From Apteryx mantelli (Eukaryota; Chordata; Aves; Apterygiformes; Apterygidae): a stretch of DNA of 64,000 nucleotides. Location: assembly GCF_036417845.1 (NCBI RefSeq), contig NC_089978.1:89956007-90020006 (forward strand), given 5' to 3'. Position 1 is the stretch's first letter, and the number at the start of each line of letters is the position of its first letter. The translations under genes and the position numbers were made by a program. The notes below the pieces were generated by a model. It saw only the letters and a list, made by a program, of their open reading frames with translations. It was not told the origin of the DNA and did not search any database. Of the stretch, positions 12,401 to 24,640 are shown one piece after another.

Positions 12401-15400
12401 ATTCACTTTTGAGACACAGAAAAGAATATGATGCACAGTGCTGGACAGACTAACTAACATGATGTTTGTCCTATCTCTAAAGTACAAGCTCATGCACTTA
12501 GTGATATCAAAGTTTCTGATTTAAGCTGGGAACTTATCAGTCTGCGTGGACTAGTCATAACAAACCCTGCAGACTGGACATTAGAAAAAGCTTCCCAGTT
12601 TTAAGGACAGAGAAGTTCCAAAACAACATTTCAACTAGAGTAGTAGAAAAAACTAAAGAGATCTTGATCAGCATATGAAAGCAAATCGTGACATGGTCGC
12701 CTGCAACAGCAGAGAGCTGAACTCAGTGATCTAGGAAAATTCCCCTTTAATTTTCCTCGCGACTTACAGAGCTATGAATATGTTCCAAATAAAGGAGGGT
12801 GTAACATGTATAGTAGAAGTTGTGCTTCTCCCCGTGCCCTTTTCCTTTATTTTTCACCATTCCCCAAATCCTCACTTCATCTATCCTTCCATTTTTCCCC
12901 AAACATCTATTTTAACAGCTGAATGATAACCAAAGTATCTATTCATACTTCAGAGGCAGTTCTTCCAAGACAGATCAGAGTAAGCAAACAGGTTACATTT
13001 GCTCTTGTGCACCCCAAAGCATGTCAGTCTTGAGGCATCAATCCAGAGTCACTCATCAATTCCTTTTTAAAGGGAAAACCAGCCCACTCAGGTTGTAAAT
13101 CTGTTTAAGAAAGAAAACAATGAAGAAAAAGAAGGGCTTAAAAGGCAAAAAGAATCCTTACTGTGACTTGCAAAATTAAGTTATATAAGTCATTTATATA
13201 CTACGACAGGCATCTTAGAAATGCGTATTAGAAAGATTACATAAAAGTACAGATGACAAGTCAGTGTACAGCTAATCCTGAGTTCCCTGACCATAAGAGT
13301 CAACCTCAGAATGTTTTTGGTACATGCAGGAGTTCACCCTTTGCTGGCTGCAAGAAAGGGGTGGGTTCTTGTCTGTTCCAGGATCTCCAAGAAAGCACAG
13401 TTATTGATATTTTCCCCCTTCTACACACAGGAGTGAGTTTTTCCTCAAGCTACTGCCGGTTAATAGACATGCTCTGTTATTAAAAGGTAAGTGCGGCCAA
13501 TATTCTTACATTAGCTTCAACCTTTGTCACCTGTCATGCTGGATTACTCAGGGCTTTCTGGCTGCGTCCAAAAATGAATACATTTCTAGCTGCAGTGACG
13601 AATGACACTTACTCAGCAGTGCTTCCTGCTGTCCTGAGCCTACCTATCACTGTCCCACTCCAGAAACTACACCAGCTTCTCTCTGTTGCCGCATACAATT
13701 CATGGATAGGTTGTTCATGGATAAAGCTTGTAGATGTGGGTATGTAACCTGGGATGCTGAAAAAGACCTCTCTCCTTACCTTGTACCTATCTGGTCATTT
13801 GGTAGGTGGCAAGATCAAAAGTGAGAAGCAAAACATGCATTACACATACCACTGATGGCAAAACCAACTCCAGAAGTTATACCTAAAATATAATCCTAAA
13901 GAGCAACACACACTTTTCACTCGTGCTTACAGAGATTTCAGTGAAGATGACTTGATATTTGAATTATCTCAAAAGAGTTGAGGCAGACTCTTTTGCATGG
14001 ATCTTATCCTATTAGACTGCCCTTAAGAACTTTGTGAATCCTATCAGTTTACCTACTGAAAACCTTAAATTACATAATAAGGTAAAAGCTTTATTAAAAA
14101 GACGACATTACACAATATGTTGCAGAGTTGGGTTCTTACTAGTTGGAAATGTTTTAACTGAATATAAATATTACATTACTGTTTTAAAACATATTTAGGT
14201 GATTATATTTATTTTATCTACAGGCTAATATAGGAAAATATAATTTTAGGTATTACGACTTCCTGTATTCAATTCAGACAAAAAAGTGTAAAAATTCATT
14301 AATCTCTGAAATAATTAATAGTTTTTATGATTTAAAATACAAATAAGCACAAACTAGTAGCCCCGAAGACCACTAAGAACAATACAATCTTATCTGTATA
14401 TTCACTAGATACCAAAGAAAAAATACGTATGGGAAATTAATTTAAGAAGCCCAACAAAAACATAGATACTTAAATCCTATTAATTCAATGACAGGTCAAA
14501 AAATACACAAGTTATATCTGATTACACAAAATCAGTATCATTGTTAAAACAAACAGCACAAATGAAGGAACTGCTAACTTGAATACCCTTACTGTTACTA
14601 GCCTGCAAGAGAGCTGCTTATGTATTTTGCAGTTCTCTACTGTTGACAAATACTCTGAGATTCTCAGGAGCTAGAAAACATCATGTTTTTTCTATTCTTC
14701 AACAGAACAGCAAAAAAAACAAGTTCTCCTTTAACCTCTTAATACATACATGTATCAGTTGAATTTTAAATCACCTGTTACAAAGATTTCTTTGATACTT
14801 AGGTAAGTCACTACACTTCGCACTGTTAATTTTGATTGCATTACGTGCCATGTGTAAAATCAAGTGTATGTGTAACTGCAAGATCAGGGCTTACTTCCAA
14901 CTCCTGTGTAACAGCACAAGTGCTGAACATACAACAACAAAAAATTCCAACCTGTTGATTTAGCAGCAGATGCTAGTTTTCATTTGTAAATAAAAAAAAC
15001 CCTGTATTTAAAACATGTAAAATCTACAGTCACTATGTTTGTTTTGATTATATTGCTAGCAATTATGATAACATATACCCTATATAATGTATGCAGGCCA
15101 GAAATCTCTGGAAAATCAAGAAGCAACTTGTGGAATACAGTTAGAATGACTGAAATAGAACTTTATACAAGTGACCTTATTTTAAAATGTCCTTTCCATA
15201 AGAAGTCATTTAAAAGCATGTATTGTAAACCTACCTGCTCTCCAGTCACTCTACATACTGTTTTCTAACATTCAGATGACATTACTTTTAGATGTTTGTC
15301 TTCTACGGATATGCTAGAAAAATAAATGCTGTCTTTTTGTTCCTCCTAACACGTTTGGGAATCTTACCTATTAACGGCATGCTGCCCTAGCTAAATGATG

Positions 15401-16137
15401 AATCCTGTCTATTGCTTTTCAAATGCACCAACCTTCTCAAAAACACTGGATGGTGTCATCAAACAAAACCTGATGTTCTGAATGATGGCGTCCGTATGCC
15501 TCCAGCGTCTTCTATCATGGCGCAGCCAAGCCTGAACAGCTTCATACAGCTCTATCTCTGGAAACCTGCTCAGATGATCGTTATCCAAGTAAGACATGAG
15601 CTTTTCAAAGCTCAGATAGGAAAGAAAGTCAGGTCTGGACATGAGTGGCACAAAATTCTCTAGCAGAAAGGAGTCCAATTTTTCCCTGACTCCTTCGATG
15701 TTTACACCAAAATCATCCAAAAGTCTCATAATTTCTGCACAGTTTTCTAAGCAGATTTTAGCTAAGAGAAAAGAGCAGCAAAATTTTACCACCTCTATCA
15801 GCTGGACATACATGGCAGCCTGAAGGATTTCATGAACAGTGTTCATACTCAGTTCAATAGTTCCATAGTACATGAATTGGAGGACATGACTGAAGCCTGT
15901 AGCTGTCAGACCTTTCAAATGGATTTTGTCCTGATCTCGTTCTCGCATGTCAGCTGTGAACATAATCCTGAAGTAATCACTCTGGGTGGCAAGCAGTGCT
16001 TTATGGGCCTGAAATTGGTGGTCTTCAATGACAAGTGTGACATCAAGAAGCAATCCCTCCTCATACAGTGCTCTGAATCCAGCAGAGACACTGGTGTCAT
16101 GGATGGAGGAGCTAAACCCTTCCACGTCCCCTGCCAT
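5303..16137 (-). CDS. KLHL15: KLHL15, kelch-like CUL3 ubiquitin-ligase adaptor (coding span, two exons)
   Basis: The CDS is complement(join(5303..6412,15433..16137)). The exons join in phase 0 (FEK then VKTSEFYRYSRQ) to give 604 residues, the length I recall for the human protein. Domain order is typical of the family: BTB about residues 31-99 (DVTLVIEDHQFQAHKALLA), BACK about 134-235, and a C-terminal kelch propeller about 300-600 with repeated GG and Y/W blade motifs (FLLGGEELG, YAVAGRT, YITGGITS, YVFGGVC, MVLGGLC). From family knowledge, BTB/BACK bind CUL3 and the propeller recruits substrates; reported KLHL15 substrates are the PP2A subunit PPP2R5B and the resection factor CtIP/RBBP8. The start ATG at 16135-16137 lies 7 nt inside its exon. 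No frameshift or internal stop is seen. The gene is divergent from EIF2S3. Confidence 0.97.
6870..7190 (-). mobile_element. possible ancient tRNA-derived SINE-like remnant
   Basis: On the minus strand near 6960-6985 there is a tRNA A-box-like string (TCTAGCGGTTAGTGCA). Separately, near 7130-7145, there is a B-box-like TTCGAA context. Their order and spacing do not fit one clean tRNA head, so this may be a rearranged or unrelated old repeat. The call rests on these motifs alone. Confidence 0.22.
8624..8641 (+). repeat. poly(G) run, 18 nt
   Basis: Eighteen consecutive G on the plus strand (C on the KLHL15-sense strand) lie inside the intron. The length should be treated as approximate because sequencing across such runs is unreliable. 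Confidence 0.9.
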
Positions 16138-16144
16138 GAATCAC
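15433..16144 (-). CDS. KLHL15: KLHL15 first coding exon (residues 1-235)
   Basis: The acceptor is a run of C followed by AG, with exon sequence starting at 16144 and ATG at 16137-16135. The donor follows the Lys codon at 15433-15435 (AAG|GTTGGT), so the GT is at 15432-15431. The 705 coding bases encode BTB plus BACK. Reading past the donor gives only seven more residues before a stop, which supports splicing here. The first seven bases of the exon are 5'UTR. Confidence 0.95.
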
Positions 16145-16970
16145 CTGGGGGAAAAATAAAATAAAAATAAATTGTTATTTCTAATAATGAATACAATACA
16201 AGTCCTACCTGAGCAGATAAATCCTAACTGAGATTACTTTCGTTAACACTTAAGAATTTTCACCTTCTTTTTTGTTTTCTACCTTGAAAAATCAACTTAA
16301 GAAACCACTTAAAACACAAACTGCAAATATTTCTCTCCCCAAAAATCTTCCGGTTTTAAAGAAAAGGGTAATGAACAAGAGTGAGCATGAGATAATGACA
16401 AACTGATTCAGCACTTCAAACTAGCTACTGGTCAGATAATGAATATTCAACTAAAAGCTGGTTGTAGTTCTCCCCCCTCACCCTTCCCAAATCCTTCTAA
16501 AGAATTATCTCACGAGAACAATAAAACACCCACTTTGGAATATTAAAGGCATCAGAAAGGAAGCAGGACCTCCTTAACTTCAGAAACAAGCTCCAGTAGG
16601 TCTTTACAAGGTATAACCTAAAATAATTTTTACCTTGATAAAGTATGTCAATTTATTTGAAAGTTATTTCTAGAAAAGTGAACATTTTGCACTTCAGAAA
16701 TGTTATTTAATTTCTCATATCTCAGTTTTCTGTAAAAACAACACAGTGATTTTTTTCTGCCCATTTCTTACTGTGGAAATTAATTAGGTAAGGAGATTTA
16801 TAAAGCACAAAATACTAAGTCCATAGGAAGCACTGAAAAGATTAAATCACAATTAATATTCTCTTCTGCATACTGAGCTTAGTGAAGCTTAACTGCATAT
16901 TAAGCACTTGAACATTTTTCAGATGCATAGTGCTACTATAGTGCTAACTACAGTTTAACTGTAAATAAGC

Positions 16971-16996
16971 AAAAAAAAAAAAAAAAAAAAAAAAAA
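16971..16996 (+). repeat. poly(A) run, 26 nt
   Basis: Twenty-six uninterrupted A. No retroposon body is recognisable immediately upstream, so this looks like simple sequence rather than a retroposed tail. Confidence 0.9.
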
Positions 16997-18968
16997 GGCA
17001 GAATCCTACCCTGATAAAGTTAAGGAAGATAAGTATTCAATAGAAGACAACTACTCAGAAACTGCTCAAGGGCAGGACATCACAAGCGTGAGCAGAGGCA
17101 AGGAAGGACAGCAAGATCTGCACCTTTTGGCAGTAATCAGCTATTAGAATAGGCTCAACCATTTTTATTTAAGCTAAAGTTACACCACAACACTCACCCA
17201 GGTAGTTATTTGTATATTTAAATATTTTTAACTCTGAATTTCCTATAACTAATAGCAATTTAAGAGAGTAATGTAACGATACTGGCAACTTCTATAAATA
17301 GGTCAAATAATACCAACATTAACACATTTAAGAAACTTTTAACTTTCGAAATTATGGAACTTTAAGACACTGAGCGTATGGACACAGAAATGGCTCCAGG
17401 TTGGCACTCCAGGTTTCACAACTTCAGCAAGCAGTTATGTTGCTCCCCCTTCCTCGAGCAGCACACCCTGACTGCTGCCATTTGAACTGGATGGGATCTG
17501 ATGAGACTCCATAAACAGATAATCATCTCCATTCCTCAACCCATCAGTGCACATCATGGAAAACAGAAACAGTGCTACCTTTTTGCCTATGCAAAATTAA
17601 AATGGTGAGTGGGTGTTTGTAGCCACACCTCACGGAATTAGCACCGCTCCCACACTTTTGAAGCCTGCTGTCAGTTTTTGTGTACAATAGAGTTAACGCC
17701 AGGAACACACTCTTTCAAGAAAAATAAGGCTTTATAACAAAATTCCAATTCCTGAAAGCAGGAGGAGCAGCAAGAGAACAAAACCGACAACACAATCACT
17801 TTCTCACCAGTCTCCACAATGGCACACTCCCCTCAATGCCACCGAGGACAGGCAGAAAAGGCAAACCTCCTCGGAGCTCTGTGCTGTGTGGCCCTTGTTC
17901 CTGAACACAGCACATCCCTACCAGGAAGAAAAAGCCATCAAAGATTCCTCTCTTTGCTATTGCTAACGATGGTGTAAAAGCAGGCAAGGAAAGAGTCAGT
18001 TTTCTAACTTACCACCTCAAAGAGAAGTAATAAACAAACCGAAGTGGAAGCAACAAAGTCTGATTTTTCAGATATTTGCTTTCTAATAGGATTTTTTGGT
18101 ATAAAGTAAAAGGTAAGTGCTAACATTAGCTTTTCTTACATTAGAGCACTTTTAACATCTCCCTCCCACCCCCAGCTCTCTGATGTCTGATAATAGTTGA
18201 GCTCGTACCTCAGCATTTCCTCTTTAGGAGATTTAAGTCACTTGCCTCAGCCTAGGCCACCCATTTTCATAAAATACACATTAACTTGACATAATTTGAG
18301 ACTGCTCTCTCCCAATTTTGCCTGAAATAGGCCAAGAGGTTCAAAGGTCACTAGGGACTCTCTGGCAGTCCAATTGCAGGAGTTAGGAAACCACTGAAGA
18401 AGTTTGCTTCGGCTTCAATTCCAAGATAACCGAAAAGAAGGCTCAGAAGGAGAGCTGGTATATGCAAATGCGAGATGTCAATGGGAAAATGCAACAACAG
18501 ATGAATAAAGATGAAAAGAATGTCAGAAATGAAGCAACATTTCCCAGGTGACTGAAGCAGCATGTATTATTATCTGGAAATAATGGCCCCATCATACAGG
18601 CTCCCACAGGTGACAGTATCTCAAGGAAGTTTCTTCAACACAGCATCTACATAAAGGAACAGTACCAGCAAGCTTCAAAGACATGCTAGGGTCTTTGACA
18701 AAGAAAGACTTTGTGTGGGGTCACTGACTTAAGAAAAAGATAATTATAAGTACTCTGCAACTAAGAGGAGAGAAATTAACTTTTATATAGTATGACTTTA
18801 AAAGGCCCCAAAGAAAAGACGACTGAAAAACAGGCAAGTGAAGATGAGCAAAGACAAATGGTACAAGGTAAATGCACCAAATAAACAAAAGCATTTCTGG
18901 TGCTCCTCTTAAGTAAAAAAGAAAAAAAGTTATCTATCCATCTATATATAGAGTTTTTATGTATTTTT

Positions 18969-19020
18969 ATATACACACACACACACACACAATCTCTCTC
19001 TCTCTATATATATGTATATA
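18969..19020 (+). repeat. compound dinucleotide microsatellite (TA/CA/TC/TA)
   Basis: Successive short arrays of TA, CA, TC and TA steps, with about nine CA and five to six TC units. It lies in the KLHL15 5' intron. Confidence 0.9.
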
Positions 19021-22000
19021 AATACACAAAACCAAAGACCAGCATCAAGTTGTTTTTACATTGAGACTGCATTGATTTTTTTGCAATCATCCATTTGACT
19101 CTGATTAAATAGTAAAAAGACAAAAGAAACTCAGAAATAAGAAACACTTAAAATTTTAAATCTGTCTAGACAAAAAGTAAGGTGCGAGGCATCCTATTAG
19201 GATTCCAGTTTTCACATCTTCCTAAAACTGGCTAGTATGCAAAAATACATTGAAACCAGAAGTCAGCCATAAAACCCTACACTGTCAACATAAAGTGGCC
19301 AACACTCCAAAACTACAATTTCAGAGTGTTCAAAAGTAGAGGTTTAGGTCACTTAATTCTTCTTTTCATCTCTCTCCTTATATTATTTCTAGTAAGCCTT
19401 CAGTTTCCAAATGACAAAATATTTTTCCTCGCAAACATCAGAGAGCATTTAATTAATTTCTTAAGTAGAGAAAAAAAAAAATGATGAGACTTCTCCATAA
19501 CACTATGTAATGAAGCTTCAGAAACCTGTGAGTGAGGAAAGAGAAGCTACTTGTCTTCCCCCACTAAATAAAAGCAGTAAATATCCCTTTTTGGCCTAAA
19601 GCCATATACTACATCAGAAGATACATTTTTCTTTGTATCACAAACATATATGGCCAGTGTACATACACGAAGGGATTAAAATAGTACAGTGACTGGGAAC
19701 TAGACCATTAAAGGCATATTATGATCAACTGCTGAAAATCTTCATATCTATAGCTAATGTCCTCAATCAAAAGCAAAAGGTAGTTTAAATATTAAAAAGA
19801 AATACAAAATTCTTTCAAATTAAGTCATTTTTCTAAAGCACAGCTATCCCATTCCTCCCACACATGACTTGCAATCTTAGATGTCATTCTATGCGCTATT
19901 CTAGTGCTACAGCCAATTTCCCAAAAAACAATAACAAAATGATTTTTTTCATACTTTCAATAAAAATGCAAAATTCAGAGTTAGATTTTCTTCATCCATG
20001 CAAATCACAACAGTGTATTTGATTCTAAGGAAGCCATGTAGTCTACACTGGTCTGTAAGAAAATTAGAATAAAAAATGTCCAGTGTATAAACAATAAAGG
20101 GGGGGGGTGGAAATCTAAGTTAATGCTCCCCACTGTTCTGCTCATACTATAGCTGATCAGTGTAATGCAGCACAGGAAGTATAATTCTCTGTTGAAAATC
20201 CTAGAGAGAGATAAACTTAACCTTATTAGCTTTTCCTGACATTTCTTCCTTTTTAGCACACAATGCATTACACAGTCTACTCTGCTGTGACTGGAAAAGC
20301 ATTTTCTTGGAACACTGATTTCTCATCTTTATTCTGCAGATGTAACAGAAGTCTGAAAACCCTGTTCCAGACTGCTTTTTCCTGCTAAACAAGGAGAACC
20401 TTTTTTCCTCAGGGTGTCTGAGACTCTTAGTCACAAGTGGAAGAAACAAAGTCTAACTGCACAGGCTGCTGAGAATGAAGTTATGAAATATCTGCATTTG
20501 GCTCAAGTCCTGTTTTCTTTAAAAATCTACCCAAAAGCAGTACTTCCTGAAAGCGTGCCCTGCAAGGAAGCATCTGTATTTTATACGTAAGCTTCTATGC
20601 ACTTTCTAGGGAGAGAAACATATTGTTCTAGGAAGTGTTGACAATACCAACTCTAGCACTTCAGATGAAAAGCAGATTTCTGCTTTCCCTTACTGCTGTT
20701 TCTTAATAACTCATTTGAGATGCTGAGACAGAACTAGAAAATTTCCATGTTTATAAGTTATGAAGTATTTGTTCATTCTACCTTCCTCAAAGTAATTCTA
20801 AGAAAGCATTCATGTGAACATGGCTGAGCAAATTTTAAACTAATAAAACATTGTATCTACAAGTTACATAGCAAGTTATTTTATCAGACTTACAGAACCA
20901 TACTTTTATAACACAAAGTAAAAAAACAGATTTTAAAATCCAGTAATCTGTTCCAGCTATTCCCTTTATCCAACAAATGTACACATTTGAATGCAAATTC
21001 TAAAGTCACTATAAATATGATTTAGTAAGGCATAGTGAAAAGTGCTTTCAGCAGAATTCTGTGACCCTAATTTTGGTAAAACAAGCACTTGCCTACACAA
21101 ATAGAATGTTTTCCCATAGGCAGATTTTATACATATCTATGAAAGTCTGATATACCCAGGCATTTGCACATACAAGCAAAACACTCACAAATGCACACAT
21201 TCGTCACTGAAAACAGCATCTTTGAATGCACTTAGGTAACAATGATTGAAGCATAAATAACATTCTAAATTAAACCTTTATTTACATGGTTTGACACTAA
21301 AACCATTAAACCTTGTCCAAACCACCATTTTTCATCATAATTCCTCACTAACAGCAACAGAGGGAGTGATGTAAAAGTGAGAAAGATCAGTGACCAGTGG
21401 ATATCGAAATTCTCCATTCTTTCCAACTGTAGCAGCTGCAAAGAAACACATCAAATTTCTGCATATATAAAATCTTTTTTAATTAATATGCTAGGTTTCA
21501 GAAAAAAAGTTACTTGAAACACCCTGGCATTATCTAACAGGTTGGGAGAAGTCCTTAGTGTGAACCCTTGGAAAGAATTCCAAAGACATTCAATTACTTC
21601 AGAAATAAGGATTTAAGAGCTTAACACCCACTGGCAGTCAAAGGAATTAGGCTGCTAACTGTCAAAAACTTTAGATATTAATACTTGGGACCTCTGAAAA
21701 TTGCACCTGCCTCTTCTAGAAATTTCTCTCATTTGCACGCATCTGACACTGATAGCTCCTCTTACAAACTCTCCCCATGTTGCTACCTCCAAGCCATCTG
21801 AATCAGTTAGCAACAAGAGTGGCATTTTTATAAAAGTCAATCGTCTGTGAGATCATTATGGTTACGCTGGAAGCACTGTCAGAAACAGCTATAACCAAAC
21901 CGACTAAAACTGAAAATGGGTTTTGTCTCAGCTCAGTATGGTTATACATCACACTTTAAGTGTGCTCGAACTCTGCTGAGTGGTCTTTAGCAATCTTCAC

Positions 22001-22423
22001 AGAGTACGGCACTAAGCGTTTTCTTTTTTTCTTTTTTTTTTTTTGGAGAAACCTTTAACTCAAAGCAGATTGTTGCTACTTTCCATATGCATATATTTAC
22101 AATGGATAATGTTTTCAATTTGTATTGCTGTGTGTCCCTAAAAAATGATATTATAATCCAATTTAGTCTTTCTGCACAAAAGGACCCAAATATGTTATAA
22201 TCACAAAAAAAAAATCAGAACCATTTTATTTTAAAATACTGTTCAACAGTATTGACCAATACCTAACTGCATCTAAACTCAGCTTCTGTCTCATGATTTA
22301 ACATTACTGAAAGATATACACTAGCTTCCCATATTAGTTTCATTACATGGATGATGTAACTGCATTTCACAGACATCTGACATAGTTTTAGTTGGCTAGA
22401 GCACCGCTGCAGGTACACCTGTA

Positions 22424-22458
22424 TACACACACACACACACACACACAAACACACACAC
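22424..22458 (+). repeat. (CA)n microsatellite, imperfect
   Basis: CA units interrupted by single A and G substitutions, in the KLHL15 5' intron. Confidence 0.85.
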
Positions 22459-23962
22459 GCAAAAAAAAAGCTCCAGTACCTGGAGCAAGCTGAACCCAAT
22501 GCTGTTCCAATATATTTTCTGTCACAAGGCTAGGCAGCTAGTCTTTAATACTTTGAACAGATCCATAAGGATAAGAATGATCTTCAGCTGGAAAAACTTG
22601 TATCATTAATACCTAAGAAGTATGGTAATGATGAAAACTACAGATTTGCCACTGCTCTCAAAGAGGAGAGGTCCACCCTATCTTGGATGTTAATCATCTT
22701 TATTATACATACCGGTGGTTTATGTAACAATTAATGTTATTAAATTTAAGTGGACTTTATCATTAAAGAGTGATTTTCAGTATAAAGATATTAATTAAGA
22801 AAATCATACTTTCTACTGATAAATAGCAAGCAAGTATTTCATAGTCAATAGCTAAAATCAAATCCTGCTTGTTTATATTGAAGTGTTCGGCCTGTTAGCA
22901 CTTAAAATTTTAGCATTATAATGAAAAGTCAATGAGCTGTAAGTGGTATTTAAACTCTCTTAGTAAAATAACTTTAATATAGTTGAACTACCCCTTACAA
23001 CTCATTGACTTTTTATTGTTAGCTGCTAAATCCTGTCAACTTGGTCAATACTTTTCAGCAGTCTTCAGAGAAAATGAGATTAATAAAATCGTGCCTTTTG
23101 CCCAAGACACACAGCTTTTCACCCCACTGCCAAATGTCAACCTCGTTTCTCAGAAGGGTAGAAATCTCAAACATACTAAACTTCCACAACCTTCCTGAAA
23201 ATTGGCAGCTAGAAGAAACGAAAAAGACTCAGTGTCTCCAGCGCGAGCTCAACACTTATCCATTCTGCTTTGCCTGCTGAAAGGCAAATCAGCACCTGTG
23301 TGGATCCAAACCAGCCACAGGATATAATTAAGGAAAGTGAAAGGAGATGAGTGACAGTGGAAAAGTTTATGGGACAGGCGGTAGGAATTAAACGCACGGG
23401 CAAGGTGCCGGCATAACAGACAGAAAGGATGGTGACGCACGGCGGCTCGCTGAGGGGATCCGAGTGCAAACCGGGGCCCCGGCGGTGAAGGAGCAAGGCT
23501 AGTATCTCAGGCATGGCAGAGGAGGCAGTAAGCAAGTCACCAGGAACTTCAGTACTTCTGCCTTTTTTATCCAGGAACGGCTTCACGCTTCCCCTATCCT
23601 TCTTCTAAAGGAAAAAAGAGCTTAATTCCTTAAGCAACATCCAAGTGTTTACCAAAATAGGTCAAAGCTGCCGTGCCGATGCCCAACCGCAGCCTACGAG
23701 CTCCGCAAGCAGCTACCGTTTTTCCAACGCCGCCGCCCGCGAGCAGCCGTTTCCGCGGCGCCAGCACCGGCGCCCTGCTTGGCCGCACCCCGCGATGTGC
23801 CGCGCGCCGCCGCGCACCTCAGCCCCGAGGCCGGGCCGGGCCCCGGGGGCAGCAGCCCCCGCGCTGCCATTACAGCCCCCGCGCTGCCGTTACGGCCCCC
23901 GCCCCCCCGGGGGCCCTGCCGGCCGGCCGGGGGGGGGGGGGGCGCGGGGCGGCGGCACCTAC

Positions 23963-24100
23963 CTGGAGGCAGCGGCGGCGCTGGGGACGCGGCTCCTCCC
24001 GCTGGACCCGCAGAGACGCGGGCCGCTGCGTAACATAAAGCCGGCGGAGGAGGGACGCGCCGGGGGCTGAGGAGAGGGGCAATGGCTGAGGCAGCGCCGG
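23963..24100 (-). other. KLHL15: candidate KLHL15 untranslated exon 1 (proximal form)
   Basis: The minus strand has a strong donor CCTCCAG|GTAGGT with the exon ending at 23963. Splicing from here to the acceptor at 16144 places the ATG seven bases into the next exon. The 5' end given here is arbitrary; the transcription start is not visible from sequence. Confidence 0.45.
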
Positions 24101-24134
24101 GAGGAGGAGGAGGAGGAGGAAGAAGAAGAAGAGG
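24101..24134 (+). repeat. GGA/GAA triplet repeat
   Basis: A run of GAG/GGA triplets grading into GAA triplets at the KLHL15 CpG island, purine-only on the plus strand. Confidence 0.85.
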
Positions 24135-24292
24135 GGACCGTGGGCGCCCTCCTCCTCCCCGCGGTCGGTGCTCGGGGAGAGGTGGGGAGCCGCCAGGCGC
24201 TCTCGGCTGCGGTCTGGCCTGGCCCCGCTCCGCGCCCCGCCGCGCCGCCCCGCGGGGTCCGCGCCGCCCCCCGCCGCTCGCACTTGTTTACC

Positions 24293-24345
24293 TTGTGCGC
24301 TGCCTAGCGCGGCCGCAGGCGCCATCTTCCCCCGCGACAGGCGCC
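24293..24345 (-). other. KLHL15: candidate alternative KLHL15 first exon with YY1 site
   Basis: On the minus strand a YY1-type core (AAGATGGCGCC) is followed about 30 nt later by a good donor (GCACAAG|GTAAAC). YY1 sites typically sit just downstream of transcription starts, so this could be a distal first exon. The ATG inside the YY1 core opens a frame (MAPAAALGSAQ) up to the donor; whether it is used is unknown. The exon limits are approximate. Confidence 0.35.
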
Positions 24346-24640
24346 CCGCGCCGGCCGTCACTTCCGCCGCCACCTGCGGGCCCGCCGCGGGGGGGGGGTG
24401 GGGGAGGGCGCCCGGCACCGCGGGCCGCCACCGCCGCTGCCCCCGCCTCCTCCGGGGCGGCCCTGCCTCCCGCGCTCCCGCCGGCACCCGCTGCCCTCCG
24501 GGCCCTCCAAGCCCGACCCGCCGCCAGCCCCATCTGCTGACTTACACCGGCAGCCGCGGAAGAAAAGTCCCTTGCGAGAGGCCAGCGGAGGCCGCGCACG
24601 GCGGGGGGCTGGGAAGGCAGCAGCAAGAAGCATCGTTATG

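Larger units (their letters stand above)
6413..15432 (-). other. KLHL15: KLHL15 intron between the two coding exons
   Basis: About 9.0 kb of AT-rich intron with GT and AG ends on the minus strand. It contains a possible tRNA-like SINE remnant near 6.9-7.2 kb, a short AAAT repeat (about 8169-8190), an 18-nt G run (8624-8641) and short homopolymers. No further coding exon is needed, because the flanking exons join in phase and account for all 604 residues. Confidence 0.85.
16145..23962 (-). other. KLHL15: KLHL15 5' intron
   Basis: About 7.8 kb of AT-rich sequence lies between the 5'UTR donor in the CpG island and the first coding exon. It holds a 26-nt A run (16971-16996), a compound CA/TC/TA microsatellite (about 18969-19020) and a CA repeat (about 22424-22458). 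I see no coding exon or strong repeat family member in it. Confidence 0.75.
23690..24640. promoter_or_regulatory. KLHL15: CpG island, KLHL15 promoter
   Basis: A sharp rise in GC and CpG density compared with both flanks, containing two good minus-strand splice donors and a YY1-type site. Its position is upstream of the first KLHL15 coding exon. Long open frames on both strands here are the expected product of stop-poor GC-rich DNA and are not genes. The island also carries GGA/GAA triplets at 24101-24134 and G runs at about 23930-23942. Confidence 0.85.

Noticed and set aside
16971-16996. Poly(A) tail of a retroposed gene
   Set aside because: No retrocopy body or target-site duplication is visible beside it.
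23209-23586. 125-codon minus-strand frame just downstream of the KLHL15 promoter
   Set aside because: Opens on GTG, lies inside the 5' intron, and has no recognisable domain.
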